The notes under the pieces are model-generated. The model ran no database searches and was not told where the DNA came from. It saw only the letters and a program-made list of their open reading frames with translations. The translations under genes and the position numbers were made by a program. From the NCBI GenBank assembly GCA_020850475.1, contig JADZEO010000134.1:1-64000 (forward strand): 64,000 nt of DNA, given 5' to 3'. Below, in pieces: positions 25,251 through 33,511 of the stretch. The stretch is from Bdellovibrionales bacterium (lineage in GTDB: Bacteria > Bdellovibrionota > Bdellovibrionia > Bdellovibrionales > UBA1609). Every line of letters starts with the position of its first letter. Within the stretch, counting starts at the first letter, position 1.

Positions 25251-26029
25251 AACGCCTCCTCAATATCAGGCTCAATCACCAAAACGACTTTGCGCGCCAG
25301 TGCTAACCCCTTGTGCGGATACTCAGGGGTGGAAGCAATCGCGCGCTGAAGCTCTTCAGCGGTCAGGCGCAATTCGCCAAAACCACCTAATCGCATGCGA
25401 TTCAAGGGAATCCCGAAATGCTGGAGAGATCGCATGGTCGCCACCGCCCGCAAGGCTGAAAGTTCCAAATTGTCTTTGTACCTGCGAGCGTCTTTACGAA
25501 CTTGTTTGTTGTCCGTGTAAGCTCGAATTCCAATGAGGTAATTGCCGGCAAAGGGCATAAAGCGACCCACAAACTGTTTGAGCTGTTCTTCTCCAACTTT
25601 AGTCAAAGTGGTTTCGCCCAAATCAAAAAAGGATGTGCCGGGAAACTCCACCAACATCCGGTTACCCACTTTGTGAACCTGGGCATCAAGGTCCTTTTTA
25701 ACCTTCTCGTCCATGGCTGGGTCCCGCCCGGCCTTTGATTCTGTACTACCTTCGGTTCCCTTTTGTCCTTGGCCAGGCTCTTTGCCTTCAGTCTTAATTC
25801 CCGCTTGGTCCCCGGCTTCACCTTTTTGCTTTTGTTCACCCTCGCCCTTAAGCTTTGACAGCAAAAGCGAATCCATGTGTTCCAATCGATCTTTTTCTGG
25901 ATTGGTCGAAAAAAACAAGATGAAGAAAGTCAAAAGCAGAGTGATCATGTCACCATAACTGATCGCCCAACTCCCTTCGGAGTCGACTTCCTGGTGATCG
26001 GTCACTCTCTGCCGTCGAATAATGGCCAT
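25247..26029 (-). CDS. MotB-like stator protein (plug and OmpA domain)
   Basis: This 260-residue MotB/OmpA-family protein has its N-terminal helix in the classic stator sequence WAISYGDMITLLLTFFILFFS, where Asp27 is the proton- or sodium-carrying residue of MotB. A low-complexity linker rich in Gly/Lys/Glu (55-110) is unusual for flagellar MotB. The C-terminal OmpA-like peptidoglycan-binding domain (about 125-255) has FFDLGETTLTKVGEEQL and RYKDNLELSALRAVATMRSL...RLGGFGE. It partners MotA (3 bp upstream) and overlaps the FliF/FliG-like gene by 4 bp (ATGA). No flagellar gene is nearby, so it could drive the flagellum from elsewhere or power a different machine. Confidence 0.92.
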   Translation of the reverse strand: MAIIRRQRVTDHQEVDSEGSWAISYGDMITLLLTFFILFFSTNPEKDRLEHMDSLLLSKLKGEGEQKQKGEAGDQAGIKTEGKEPGQGQKGTEGSTESKAGRDPAMDEKVKKDLDAQVHKVGNRMLVEFPGTSFFDLGETTLTKVGEEQLKQFVGRFMPFAGNYLIGIRAYTDNKQVRKDARRYKDNLELSALRAVATMRSLQHFGIPLNRMRLGGFGELRLTAEELQRAIASTPEYPHKGLALARKVVLVIEPDIEEAL

Positions 26030-26032
26030 GGG

Positions 26033-26821
26033 TTATGCAGCTCCTTCGGCATCAAAGCGAATCACATTCACGCGGTGGTGCTCAGGGACATAGGAGTTCA
26101 AGGTTTCTTGGGCTTCTAAGAGCGACGCTTGATCCCCTGCCAACAACACGGAGTGAATGGCCACTTCGCCGAGCTTTCGTTCTTCACCGACTTTTTTCGC
26201 CAGATACTCACCGGCTGGGTTGACAATAAGGTTCGACACCAACAGCCCGTAAAAGGTTGCCATGAGGGCAACGGCCATCACCAGACCAGTTTGCTTGGCA
26301 TCAGCGCCGGCTGAAACCGCACGCATCAAGGTCACCAGACCCAACACTGTTCCCGCCAGCCCAAAGGCAGGTGGATATTTGGCCAGTGAACGAACTGCGT
26401 TGGCCACTCGCTGCTGGCGCTCACAATATTGATGAATGCGCTCCTCGAGAATTGAATGGATTTTCTTACGCTCAAAACCCAAACTAATGAGCTCAGCTCC
26501 GTCTCTCAGGATTTGCGCCCCGAGTCCGCTCGACGAGGGTTGAAAGTGAGTGTTCCCTTCGCGCACGGCTTTGATGTATTCAATGCACTCGGCGAGAAAC
26601 TCGCCCATTTGAATCTTGGGCGAAGCGACCAGCGATAGCAGTGACTTGAAGACGATCTTGCGGTACTGCCAAGGCAGCGTGATCACCGCCACAGCCAGTG
26701 TTCCGCCAAACACGCAGGCAAAGGCCACAAAGTCCCAAAAGTAATGAGCCTCTTGTTTGAGGTGAGTAACCGCCGCGATAATCGAAACAACTGCAATGAC
26801 TAAACCTAATGGAAATGCCAT
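26033..26821 (-). CDS. MotA-like stator protein
   Basis: This 262-residue MotA/PomA-type protein has four membrane segments. The first pair is at about 5-22 and 32-50; the second pair contains the family's ion-path prolines (LAKYPPAFGLAGTVLGLVTLM) and the last helix (GLVMAVALMATFYGLLVSNLIVNPAG), both matching PomA/MotA closely. The cytoplasmic loop between them includes IHSILEERIHQYCERQQ, where MotA carries charges that touch FliG. The track begins 16 codons earlier; GGAGGGTGAG just before MAFPLG decides the start, one base after the upstream stop. With MotB it forms an inner-membrane ion-driven motor unit. Confidence 0.92.
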   Translation of the reverse strand: MAFPLGLVIAVVSIIAAVTHLKQEAHYFWDFVAFACVFGGTLAVAVITLPWQYRKIVFKSLLSLVASPKIQMGEFLAECIEYIKAVREGNTHFQPSSSGLGAQILRDGAELISLGFERKKIHSILEERIHQYCERQQRVANAVRSLAKYPPAFGLAGTVLGLVTLMRAVSAGADAKQTGLVMAVALMATFYGLLVSNLIVNPAGEYLAKKVGEERKLGEVAIHSVLLAGDQASLLEAQETLNSYVPEHHRVNVIRFDAEGAA

Positions 26822-26822
26822 C

Positions 26823-27446
26823 TCACCCTCCTCCGGGCGGCAGACCCTGGAGCTGTTTAAGCCGCTCAATCATCCGTTGGGTCTGGGGATTGTTGGGAGC
26901 AATGCTGGCCGAGCGACGATACGACTCAAGTGCTTTGGCCAGATCTTTTTGCAAGTAATAGGCGTTGCCTTGAAGATCATACAGCACACTCACTTGATCA
27001 TACTTTGAAGTGAGCATCTGGAGTGACATGAGGGCTTCATTAAAACGTTTGCGTTGAAGCATTCCCGAAACTTCCGCCACTCCTCGAGCGAGGTCGTCAA
27101 GTGTTCCCAACTGACTCTGACAGGACTTAGGAAGTTCAGAGGCTTGCAGGTTGAACCTCAGGCGACCCCCAACTCCTGAAAAACCCAGGCGCGGAATCAA
27201 CGCTGTTTGCGGCATAAAGCCTTCTTGGGTCACTTGCACTTGCGCTGAATCTGAGAATAGTTGAGGTTGATCTTTCGAATTGATCTCAAGAGGCGTCTTG
27301 CCCAGTTTGACAGGTTCGCGGCCGGCCGCCACAACCGTGACCGTGGCGCCCTCAGGTACCGATGACACCCGTAAACTCGGCGTCGTACAGCTTTGTAGGA
27401 CCACCCAAGCGGTGACAAAAAGAGTAATTTTAAAACTCTGATTCAT
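26823..27446 (-). CDS. TPR lipoprotein with PEGA-like domain, first gene of motor operon
   Basis: This 207-residue lipoprotein has the signal sequence ITLFVTAWVVLQSC with the lipobox Cys at about residue 20. A PEGA-like beta domain follows (LRVSSVPEGATVTVVAAGREPVKLGKTPLEI, 25-58). The C-terminal half contains tetratricopeptide-like helices (VLYDLQGNAYYLQKDLAKALESYRRSASIAPNN, about 158-192). PEGA domains often sit in cell-surface or peptidoglycan-linked proteins and TPRs mediate assembly, so it could be a scaffold or pilotin for the MotA/MotB/FliF-G-like complex. It ends one base before the motA start, which makes co-translation likely. The start used is eight codons inside the track's start, giving a proper lipoprotein signal. 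Confidence 0.75.
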   Translation of the reverse strand: MNQSFKITLFVTAWVVLQSCTTPSLRVSSVPEGATVTVVAAGREPVKLGKTPLEINSKDQPQLFSDSAQVQVTQEGFMPQTALIPRLGFSGVGGRLRFNLQASELPKSCQSQLGTLDDLARGVAEVSGMLQRKRFNEALMSLQMLTSKYDQVSVLYDLQGNAYYLQKDLAKALESYRRSASIAPNNPQTQRMIERLKQLQGLPPGGG

Positions 27447-27613
27447 GACTGCCTCATCTTCAGCACGCAATTAAATATCGATATCCAATCACTGTTTCGG
27501 CGGATCCCGGGGCGCAGGTTAGACCTACCCGCAAGATCAGGACTTAGGTCTATGGTCTTGCCCTTACCGATAGTTTCACTTCTCAAAATGATCCAGTTTG
27601 CCTCGGGGAAAAC

Positions 27614-27720
27614 CTCACCCGCCTTTGAGTGGCCATCGTACTCGCCGCCTTTGGGGGGCCCGCGTACTCGCCCGCCTTTGAGATGCCCGCGTACCCGCCT
27701 GCTTCTGGGGGGCCCTGGTT
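27614..27720. repeat. 27-bp tandem repeat, four copies
   Basis: Four adjacent units of 26-27 bp of the form CTCGCCCGCCTTTGAGATGCC(CGCGTA), diverged at several positions. They do not encode a real protein. The first of six short arrays around the RAYT gene. Confidence 0.85.
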
Positions 27721-27786
27721 CCTCTGTCGAGACACTAAACTGTTACCCATGTCGCGAAAGCGTGTTACCCATTTACCAGGGTCGGA

Positions 27787-27957
27787 CCACCTGACACCTG
27801 ACACCTGACACCTGACTTCTGTCACCAGGCCCCTGCGGGCCCCCGTCATCTGACACCCGGCACCTGACCCCTGCGGGCCCTCGTCATCTGACACCTGGCA
27901 CCTGACCCCTGCGGGCCCCTGGCACCTGACGACCCCTGCGGGCCCCTGTCACTTGAC
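27787..27957. repeat. GC-rich repeat with CCCCTGCGGGCCC palindromes
   Basis: CACCTGA heptamers are followed by four copies of CCCCTGCGGGCCC, separated by ATCTGACACC(T/C)GGCACCTGA. The first copy forms the hairpin GGCCC-CTGC-GGGCC, like the short palindromes (REPs) that RAYT proteins act on. The RAYT gene starts about 130 bp away. Confidence 0.8.
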
Positions 27958-28084
27958 TCCGTTTTCCAGTATGACACCCATAGCTCCCGAAAACACCTAT
28001 CCTCCGGTCATCCTGCCATCCTTTCACCAAACAAATCCTGCGATTTCTATTGACATCGCTACCATTTGAAATTACTTTGCCTCT

Positions 28085-28642
28085 ATGTCGCGCAAGATCC
28101 AGCAAGAGCTTGACCTCCAAAATGAAAAATCGATGATTGGTAAGCCATTTGGGGGAGGATCTCATCAGCAGAGTCACCCCAAGGCAAAGCGCCCCTTCTC
28201 GCGGCGCCATCTCATTCACCTTATTCTTAAGTCGTCGCAAGCAAAGGGATCGCGATCATTCTTACACAAAAATAATAGCCCGCGAGTTAACCAATTAGTA
28301 CGAAGGCAGGCGCGGCTTAATGGGATTCAATTGAATGACTATGTCAACGTGGGGAATCATCTCCACCTACTGATAAAATGCGCTCACCGTCGCCAGCTGA
28401 TACGCTTTGTGCGCGCGGTAACGGGCCTCATCCCGCGGATTATACTCAATTGCGAGAGAGGAAATCCTCTTCCCAAGAGTTTTTGGGATGGGCGCCCTTT
28501 TACTAAAATTCTGGCATTGGGACGAAGGACCTTTCTGGTCATCAGAAAATACTTTGCAAAGAATCGAATTCAAGCCAACCGCCGACAATCTCAAAAATAC
28601 GTTGAGGGGTTTGATTTTGCCGCTGCGCCTGCGACGGGTTAG
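28085..28642 (+). mobile_element. RAYT (REP-associated Y1 transposase) gene 1
   Basis: This 185-residue protein belongs to the TnpA-REP/Y1 single-strand transposase family, relatives of IS200/IS605 transposases domesticated to mobilise REP palindromes. RRHLIHLILKSSQAKGSRSFL is the usual start of the fold; the HUH-type motif is VGNHLHLLI (His-x-His), and the catalytic Tyr is probably in VIRKYFAKNRIQANRR. The end is shorter than that of the second RAYT in this window (209 residues) and could be truncated; the C-terminal FDFAAAPATG has a poor fit. It sits within a cluster of six short tandem repeat arrays. Only a weak binding site is seen before the ATG. Confidence 0.8.
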
Positions 28643-28670
28643 TCCGCTCTCTGGCAGGAAGGCCTTCTCT

Positions 28671-28740
28671 TAAGCGGGATAGTGTTTCCGCAGATAGGAT
28701 AGTATCTCCTTAGACGGGATAGTATTTCCTTAGGCCGGAT
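28671..28740. repeat. 20-bp tandem repeat, three and a half copies
   Basis: Exact 20-bp period: TAAGCGGGATAGTGTTTCCG, CAGATAGGATAGTATCTCCT, TAGACGGGATAGTATTTCCT, TAGGCCGGAT. The array begins 28 bp after the RAYT stop. Confidence 0.9.
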
Positions 28741-28757
28741 GATTTGTACCATCACTA

Positions 28758-28820
28758 GCCCTCACGCTCACTCAAACCGCCCTCACCCTCACACAAACAG
28801 CCTTCACCCTTACCCAAAGG
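28758..28820. repeat. 21-bp tandem repeat, three copies
   Basis: Exact 21-bp period: GCCCTCACGCTCACTCAAACC and two variants that keep the GCC(C/T)TCACNCT frame and ...CAAA end. Strongly strand-asymmetric: almost no G inside the unit. Confidence 0.88.
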
Positions 28821-28961
28821 CGTACCCACAGGTGAGGGGTCAAGAACCGAGTTACTGCATTTATTGAGTTTCTGGATATTGCTTGGCTCGACTGAGGTCT
28901 TGGTGCTAGGCTTCTTTTTGAAGCGCTCTTTGGGGTCTAACCGTCAGGAATTAGGTCGGCT

Positions 28962-29037
28962 CAGCGAGTCGCTAAGGGTCCGATGAGGAGCTCGAGACCC
29001 GATGAGGAGCTCGTGGTCCGACGACTGGCTCGAGACG
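28962..29037. repeat. 19-bp tandem repeat, four copies
   Basis: Exact 19-bp period: two nearly identical copies CGATGAGGAGCTCGAGACC and CGATGAGGAGCTCGTGGTC flanked by more diverged copies on both sides. Confidence 0.85.
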
Positions 29038-29113
29038 CAACACAATGCACTCAAGGCTTTTGGGCGATTATCTCGAGGTTCTTGGGGGATTATCGTCCAG
29101 CCTAAGTTGGGGG

Positions 29114-29180
29114 GATCGCGCGGCTCTGACGATCACGCGGCTCCGAGAACGCGCGGCTCTGACGATCGCGCGGCTCTGAC
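29114..29180. repeat. 17-bp tandem repeat, four copies
   Basis: Units GATCGCGCGGCTCTGAC (first and fourth identical), with one 16-bp and one substituted copy between. It lies just upstream of the HAD-hydrolase ribosome binding site. Confidence 0.9.
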
Positions 29181-29201
29181 GCACGCAAGCAGGGGATGTT
29201 T

Positions 29202-29849
29202 ATGGTTAAACATATCGTTTTTGATTTGGGTGGGGTTCTTGTCGACTGGAATCCCCGACACCTTTATCGTCAGGTTTTTAAATCCGCCGAAGAGATGGAA
29301 CATTTCCTTCAGTATGTTTGTTCTAGCGAATGGAACTCGCGGCTCGATGCCGGACTACCTTTTGCCGAAGGAATCGCGGAACGCTGCCAAGCCTTTCCTC
29401 ACTACCAACGCGAGATCCGCCTTTACTGGGAGCGCTGGCCCGAGATGATTGTGGGGGCCATTGATCCGGTGGTTGAGGTCTTTCAACATTTTCGCCAAGT
29501 CGGATCTTTTGGGGTTTTTGCATTAAGCAATTGGTCGACGGAGACTTTCCCGCTAGCCCTTGCTCGCCTGCCCTTTCTTAGCCAGTTTAATGGCTTGGTG
29601 CTAAGTGGCCAAGAGGGAGTTGGCAAACCCAACCCTCGAATCTATTCGATCCTGCTTGAGAGGTATCAACTCAAAGCGACTGATTGTCTTTTCATCGATG
29701 ATCGCTTGGAGAACGTAAAGACCGCGCTTGACTTAGGCTTCTTGGCCCTCCATTTTCGTGATCCAGACACACTCAAAATCCAACTTCGCCAGATGGGTTT
29801 AATCGGCACAGGTTTTCAATCGGGGGAAAAACATGAACCAAAAAAGTAA
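29202..29849 (+). CDS. HAD-superfamily (subfamily IA) phosphatase
   Basis: This 215-residue HAD hydrolase has motif I in IVFDLGGVLVDWNP (usual D-x-x-G-V-L form; here the nucleophile Asp is in FDLGGV), motif II in ALSNWS, motif III Lys in GVGKPNPRIY, and motif IV in CLFIDDRLENV. The arrangement and DWNPRHLYR start resemble the YihX/HAD-IA variant 3 group, which dephosphorylate sugar phosphates or related small molecules. Substrate cannot be read from the sequence. AGGGG lies 6 bases before the second ATG (MVKHIVFD), so I use it. It overlaps the next secreted-protein gene by 17 bp. Confidence 0.88.
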   Translation: MVKHIVFDLGGVLVDWNPRHLYRQVFKSAEEMEHFLQYVCSSEWNSRLDAGLPFAEGIAERCQAFPHYQREIRLYWERWPEMIVGAIDPVVEVFQHFRQVGSFGVFALSNWSTETFPLALARLPFLSQFNGLVLSGQEGVGKPNPRIYSILLERYQLKATDCLFIDDRLENVKTALDLGFLALHFRDPDTLKIQLRQMGLIGTGFQSGEKHEPKK

Positions 29850-30396
29850 CCACCACCATCTCATTCAAATTTTTGCGGCCACTGTTGCTGCGCTGGCTGT
29901 CACGATCTCTGCGAGCGCCTTGGTTCAATCAGGACCACGACAGGAACGGCCAGATTTTATCGAAGCCCAAATGCGCTTTTCTCCCGGAACCACTCCATCC
30001 TGCATTTACTGGCAGGAAATTCAAACCTTGGAAGTCCACTTGCAACTCGAATGGACCAACTTTGAAAAGGGTTTGCACGATGGGGGCTTTGATCTTAATC
30101 GCGCAGTGAGTTCTTACATGCTTTATCCCAACACCCCAGAAAACTGCGCCTTCGAACGAAGCACAGGAGTTCTTGAAGGAACACTGCCCGGACAACTCAA
30201 TTATGTCTCGTGGGTTTTTCGCGGATCGGCCTGTGAGCAAATGGCGGAGTATTTGAACCTTGGCACCATCGCGATTCACCATTACGAAGTGCCGACCCTT
30301 AATAACCAACTTCCCGCGACTAAGGTGCTGCGACTCCAAATTTGGGATCACTTGCCTAATTTAACTTGCGAAGCGCGCAATCTTCCGTCGATTTAA
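29833..30396 (+). CDS. Secreted protein of unknown function
   Basis: This 187-residue protein has a signal peptide (LIQIFAATVAALAVTISASALVQ) after a His/Asn-rich start. The mature part has four cysteines (PSCIYW, ENCAFE, SACEQM, LTCEAR), probably two disulfides. The domain looks beta-rich with a C-terminal strand VLRLQIWDHLPN. GGGGGAAAAAC precedes the ATG, which lies inside the HAD gene's end, so the two are coupled in translation. Not recognised. It meets the convergent gene end-to-end with a 4-bp overlap. Confidence 0.65.
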   Translation: MNQKSNHHHLIQIFAATVAALAVTISASALVQSGPRQERPDFIEAQMRFSPGTTPSCIYWQEIQTLEVHLQLEWTNFEKGLHDGGFDLNRAVSSYMLYPNTPENCAFERSTGVLEGTLPGQLNYVSWVFRGSACEQMAEYLNLGTIAIHHYEVPTLNNQLPATKVLRLQIWDHLPNLTCEARNLPSI

Positions 30397-31022
30397 TCAG
30401 CGTTCCACTGGAGTTTGCGGGCAGCCGCCAGACGCTTGATTTCCGTGACCAGGGATTTGGGGGGAAGCGCAAACTCCAACTCCTTCGGTTCATGAACGGC
30501 GGAGAGGGAATTCCAGGACAGGGTGATGCCCTCGGGCAATTGGGTTAACTGCTTTTTAAGGAAGCCTTCACTGACCTTGGCCGCGGAAATTTCTTGCGTG
30601 GTTTTTTCGCGATTGGTTCCTGGCATAATCGAAAACCAAAGATACCCATGATCGTCCCGCCAACTAAAAAGCTCCGCTCCTTTGGTGAAAGCTCCTGGCT
30701 CAAACGAGACCGGCGGAGGCAGGTGCGGCATACAGTAATTTCCTAAGACCTCTTTGACTGGAATCGTTTTCTCGAGCACGACCTTTTGCTTAGAATCGCA
30801 GTTCCAGTACTCGTAACTGAGGACTTCACAAACACTATTGTTTTGGTACTTCTGCAGATGATATCTCTCCAGCTGATTGAGGTACTGCCCGGCCGCGAGA
30901 GCTAGTGGCAACCGACACTCTGCCGAGGCCGCAGAGGCGAGGATTGCTATGGCTGCAAGAACAACCGGTCGCCAATTCGACTTTTGACTTCTCCCCCACA
31001 GCTGATTACCTCTCATCTGCAT
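30393..31022 (-). CDS. Secreted protein of unknown function
   Basis: This 209-residue protein has a signal peptide (WRPVVLAAIAILASAASAEC) after a polar start. Four cysteines are visible (AECRL, SVCEV, WNCDS, NYCMPH). The mature region includes a Pro-rich break (MPHLPPPVSFEPGAF) and a closing basic helix (SLVTEIKRLAAARKLQW). I start at MQMRGNQ because GGGAGGG lies 8 bases upstream; the track's start precedes that site. It is divergent from the LPS-core genes, with 146 bp between. No family recognised. Confidence 0.62.
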   Translation of the reverse strand: MQMRGNQLWGRSQKSNWRPVVLAAIAILASAASAECRLPLALAAGQYLNQLERYHLQKYQNNSVCEVLSYEYWNCDSKQKVVLEKTIPVKEVLGNYCMPHLPPPVSFEPGAFTKGAELFSWRDDHGYLWFSIMPGTNREKTTQEISAAKVSEGFLKKQLTQLPEGITLSWNSLSAVHEPKELEFALPPKSLVTEIKRLAAARKLQWNAD

Positions 31023-31168
31023 ATCAAGACCCTCCCCGCCGAGCTCCACGGCCTTGCTGATTGTTCAATAAACTCCATTTTCTTTCAACCCCCTGCCAGC
31101 CGCCTTGGCTCGCCACAGCGAAACACTCCTTGGCCGACCTAAGGGGATTGAGATAAAGTACAGTTGAG

Positions 31169-32188
31169 ATGAAAAACACTAGACCAAAGGTTCTCATAAT
31201 TCGATTTTCGAGCTTTGGAGATATTATCCAAACCTTAACCTCTGTTGACCATTTGGCAGCGAACTTTTCCGATTGCGAAATTCATTGGGCCACCCGTGAA
31301 GACTTTGCCCCTTTTGTGAAATCCCATCCACGGATCAATCAGGTTTGGGCGCTCGAACGAAAGTCAGGTTTCCTGGGTCTGGTTCGCTTGGCACGTGAGC
31401 TCAGTCGGCAACAATTCACTCATGTTTATGATGCCCACTCGAATGTGCGGAGCCATTTTTTGAGTTGGTGGTTACGCCTTCGCTTGATCCCTCGAGTTTG
31501 CTTTATTCGTCGGTCGAAAAACCGCTTGCGACGGTTTTTACTTTTTCAACTCCGCTTTAATTTTTTACCCTGGCCCTATCACGGTTCCCAGTCCTTTGTG
31601 TGGCCGCTTAAACCCTGGGGCATCGCCTTTAAGGAAAGCCTGCCGAAGGCTCTCAAATTTCCCGAGCTCAGCTCAGCACTCAAAACTCAATTGCGCTTTG
31701 ACCCCAAGCTGACCGTGGTCCTGGCTCCCTCAGCGGCCTGGGAAATGAAGCGTTGGCCACCTGATCATTGGCGAAAACTCATTCAACTTCTTCCTCGACA
31801 TCATTTTTTTATTCTCGGGGGACCAGAGGATCAATTTTGTGCAGAGCTTGCTCAGACTGATCCCCTTCGGGTGCAAAACCTAGCCGGAAAGTTAAACTGG
31901 TTAGAAAGTTCAAGACTCATCCAAGCCTCACTCGGAGTTGTAAGTGCCGACACCGGGATCATGCATCTCAGTGATTATTTGGGTCGACCCACCTTTGCCC
32001 TCATCGGACCTACGGCCTTTGGCTTTCCCAGCTGGCCTAACAGTCGAACTCTCGAAGTGGACCTCCCCTGCCGTCCCTGCACCAAAGATGGACGAGGCCG
32101 CTGCCGTCTTAAAGAGTACCAAAAATGTCTCGTTGACATCCGTCCCGAAGTCGTCGCATCTATGATTGAACAACACTTACCGATGTGA
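31169..32188 (+). CDS. Glycosyltransferase family 9 (LPS heptosyltransferase-like)
   Basis: This 339-residue GT9 enzyme of the WaaC/WaaF/WaaQ type transfers heptose from ADP-heptose to the Kdo-lipid A or core at the cytoplasmic face of the inner membrane. Motifs are VLIIRFSSFGDIIQTL at the start (R-x-S-S-x-G-D), VYDAHSNVRS, VLAPSAAWEMKRWP (the A-x-x-K-x-W-x-x nucleotide-sugar region), FILGGPED and VSADTGIMHLSDYLGRPTFALIGPT (D-T-G-x-x-H-x-A/S). Four Cys near the C-terminus (PCRPCTKDGRGRCRLKEYQKC) are usual in this family. The next gene encodes a Kdo transferase, so both build the LPS inner core. Confidence 0.9.
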   Translation: MKNTRPKVLIIRFSSFGDIIQTLTSVDHLAANFSDCEIHWATREDFAPFVKSHPRINQVWALERKSGFLGLVRLARELSRQQFTHVYDAHSNVRSHFLSWWLRLRLIPRVCFIRRSKNRLRRFLLFQLRFNFLPWPYHGSQSFVWPLKPWGIAFKESLPKALKFPELSSALKTQLRFDPKLTVVLAPSAAWEMKRWPPDHWRKLIQLLPRHHFFILGGPEDQFCAELAQTDPLRVQNLAGKLNWLESSRLIQASLGVVSADTGIMHLSDYLGRPTFALIGPTAFGFPSWPNSRTLEVDLPCRPCTKDGRGRCRLKEYQKCLVDIRPEVVASMIEQHLPM

Positions 32189-32195
32189 GCCCACT

Positions 32196-33500
32196 GTGAG
32201 AGTCCCTTGGTACTTTTGGCCCCTGCTTTTGGTCTACCGCTTGGTGGTCCTGCCGATTTTGCTCAGCCTGTTTTTTACTCTCGGGATTTGGTTTTCACCA
32301 AAAGTTCGCCAGGGATTTCGATTGCGCCGCGAATCCCCTCTGCGCCAGGCCCCCGATTGGGTTGGGCAGATCCGCCCTTTGTGGATTCACGCGGCTTCGG
32401 GGGAATTCGAATACGCTAAAGCCCTCTTGCGCGAATTGAAATCCCGCTTTCCGAAAACCCCCGTCCTCGTCACTTATTTTTCGCCCACCTACCAAAAAAA
32501 TATCGCTCAAACCAGTGAAGTCGATTGGCATGAGCCTTTACCTCTGGATACGCCATCGGCTTGCCGCCAGTTTTTGCTGCGCTTTAAGCCGCTCGCTTTA
32601 TTGATTTCGCGCACCGATGTATGGCCGGAAATGATTTATCAATGCCATCGCGCGCGTTTACCCATGATTTTGTTTAGCGCCACTTTTGCAGAAGACAAGG
32701 CCAATCGCTGGCTGAGGGGCCTTCTGGTGCGCTGGCTTTATCCTTTGCTCCAAGAGATCCATTGTGTGAGTAAAGATGACGAAATTCAGCTGCGCCGACT
32801 CCTTCCCAAGTCGGCGGTCACAGCCTCTGGGGACACTCGCTACGATCAGGTTCTTTATCGTTTGAGTCATCGCAAAGTCCTTAAAGAAAATTTAAAACCC
32901 CACCAGCGCCTTCAGACACTGGTCGCGGGCTCGACTTGGCCCGAAGACGAAGCGGCCCTACTTAAAGTGGTGGCGCCGTTTCTCAAAGAAAAGCGACTCC
33001 AAATGATTTTGGCCCCTCACGAGCCAACCCCGGGTCACTTGCGGCCGCTCACAGATCAATTGACCAAATTAGGCGTTCCGTTGCGGATCTATAGTGAGGC
33101 CACGGAATTCAATCTGGGCGAAGTCCTGATTGTGGATCAAGTGGGAATTCTTGCTGATCTTTACTCTTGGGGCTCAATGGCTTTTGTGGGTGGATCCTTT
33201 CGCGGTTCCGTCCATAGTGTGATGGAACCTCTCGGCTCGGGAGCGGTAACCCTCGTCGGTCCTCATCATTACAACAACCGTGAGGCCATGGAGTTTAAAC
33301 ACAAGAGTTTAAATCCGCAACTTCACATGGTTCAGACTTGCCGCTCAAGCCAAGACCTCGGCGAAGCCTTGGCTTTGTTGCTTCAACTGGGGCCTTCCCG
33401 TGCGGGGTGGCCGGAATTAATTATTGATCAAGTGCTAAAAAAGAGCGGCGCCAGCATCCAGCTGGCGCAGTCTTTGGGCAGCAAATTTAATCTGCGCTGA
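32196..33500 (+). CDS. waaA: 3-deoxy-D-manno-octulosonic acid (Kdo) transferase
   Basis: This 434-residue Kdo transferase (WaaA/KdtA, GT30) is anchored by an N-terminal helix (WPLLLVYRLVVLPILLSLFFTLGIWF). Features are LWIHAASGEFEYAKALL (usual H-x-x-S-x-G-E), ISRTDVWPEMI (family form E-x-E-L-W-P-N, here T-D-V-W-P), VSKDDEIQLRRL, VAGSTWPEDE, DQVGILADLYSWGSMAFVGGSF, and GPHHYNNREAMEF. The change in the E-x-E-L-W motif is noteworthy because a conserved acidic residue there has a catalytic role in studied WaaA proteins. The track uses a TTG inside the GT9 gene; I prefer the GTG 7 bp after the GT9 stop, which starts MRVPWYFWP right before the anchor, though its binding site is weak. Confidence 0.85.
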   Translation: MRVPWYFWPLLLVYRLVVLPILLSLFFTLGIWFSPKVRQGFRLRRESPLRQAPDWVGQIRPLWIHAASGEFEYAKALLRELKSRFPKTPVLVTYFSPTYQKNIAQTSEVDWHEPLPLDTPSACRQFLLRFKPLALLISRTDVWPEMIYQCHRARLPMILFSATFAEDKANRWLRGLLVRWLYPLLQEIHCVSKDDEIQLRRLLPKSAVTASGDTRYDQVLYRLSHRKVLKENLKPHQRLQTLVAGSTWPEDEAALLKVVAPFLKEKRLQMILAPHEPTPGHLRPLTDQLTKLGVPLRIYSEATEFNLGEVLIVDQVGILADLYSWGSMAFVGGSFRGSVHSVMEPLGSGAVTLVGPHHYNNREAMEFKHKSLNPQLHMVQTCRSSQDLGEALALLLQLGPSRAGWPELIIDQVLKKSGASIQLAQSLGSKFNLR

Positions 33501-33511
33501 ACAGAATTTTC

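Larger units (their letters stand above)
27447..28084. other. Repeat-rich non-coding region upstream of RAYT gene
   Basis: These 638 bp contain no credible gene. They hold the promoter side of the motor-like operon, then two repeat arrays (27614-27720 and 27787-27957, listed separately). ORFs in the track here run through the repeats and have repeat-derived sequence only. Confidence 0.7.
28643..29201. other. Repeat-rich non-coding region downstream of RAYT gene
   Basis: These 559 bp contain four short tandem arrays with four different unit lengths, listed separately, and no credible gene. The last array ends 21 bp before the start of the HAD-hydrolase gene, so that gene's promoter must lie within or between repeats. 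Confidence 0.7.

Noticed and set aside
27884-28240. 118-residue minus-strand ORF through the repeats
   Set aside because: Its C-terminal half is made of repeat-encoded residues and it runs antisense into the RAYT gene.
28671-29180. CRISPR-like look of regularly spaced repeats
   Set aside because: Units are adjacent without unique spacers, differ between arrays, and no cas gene is present.
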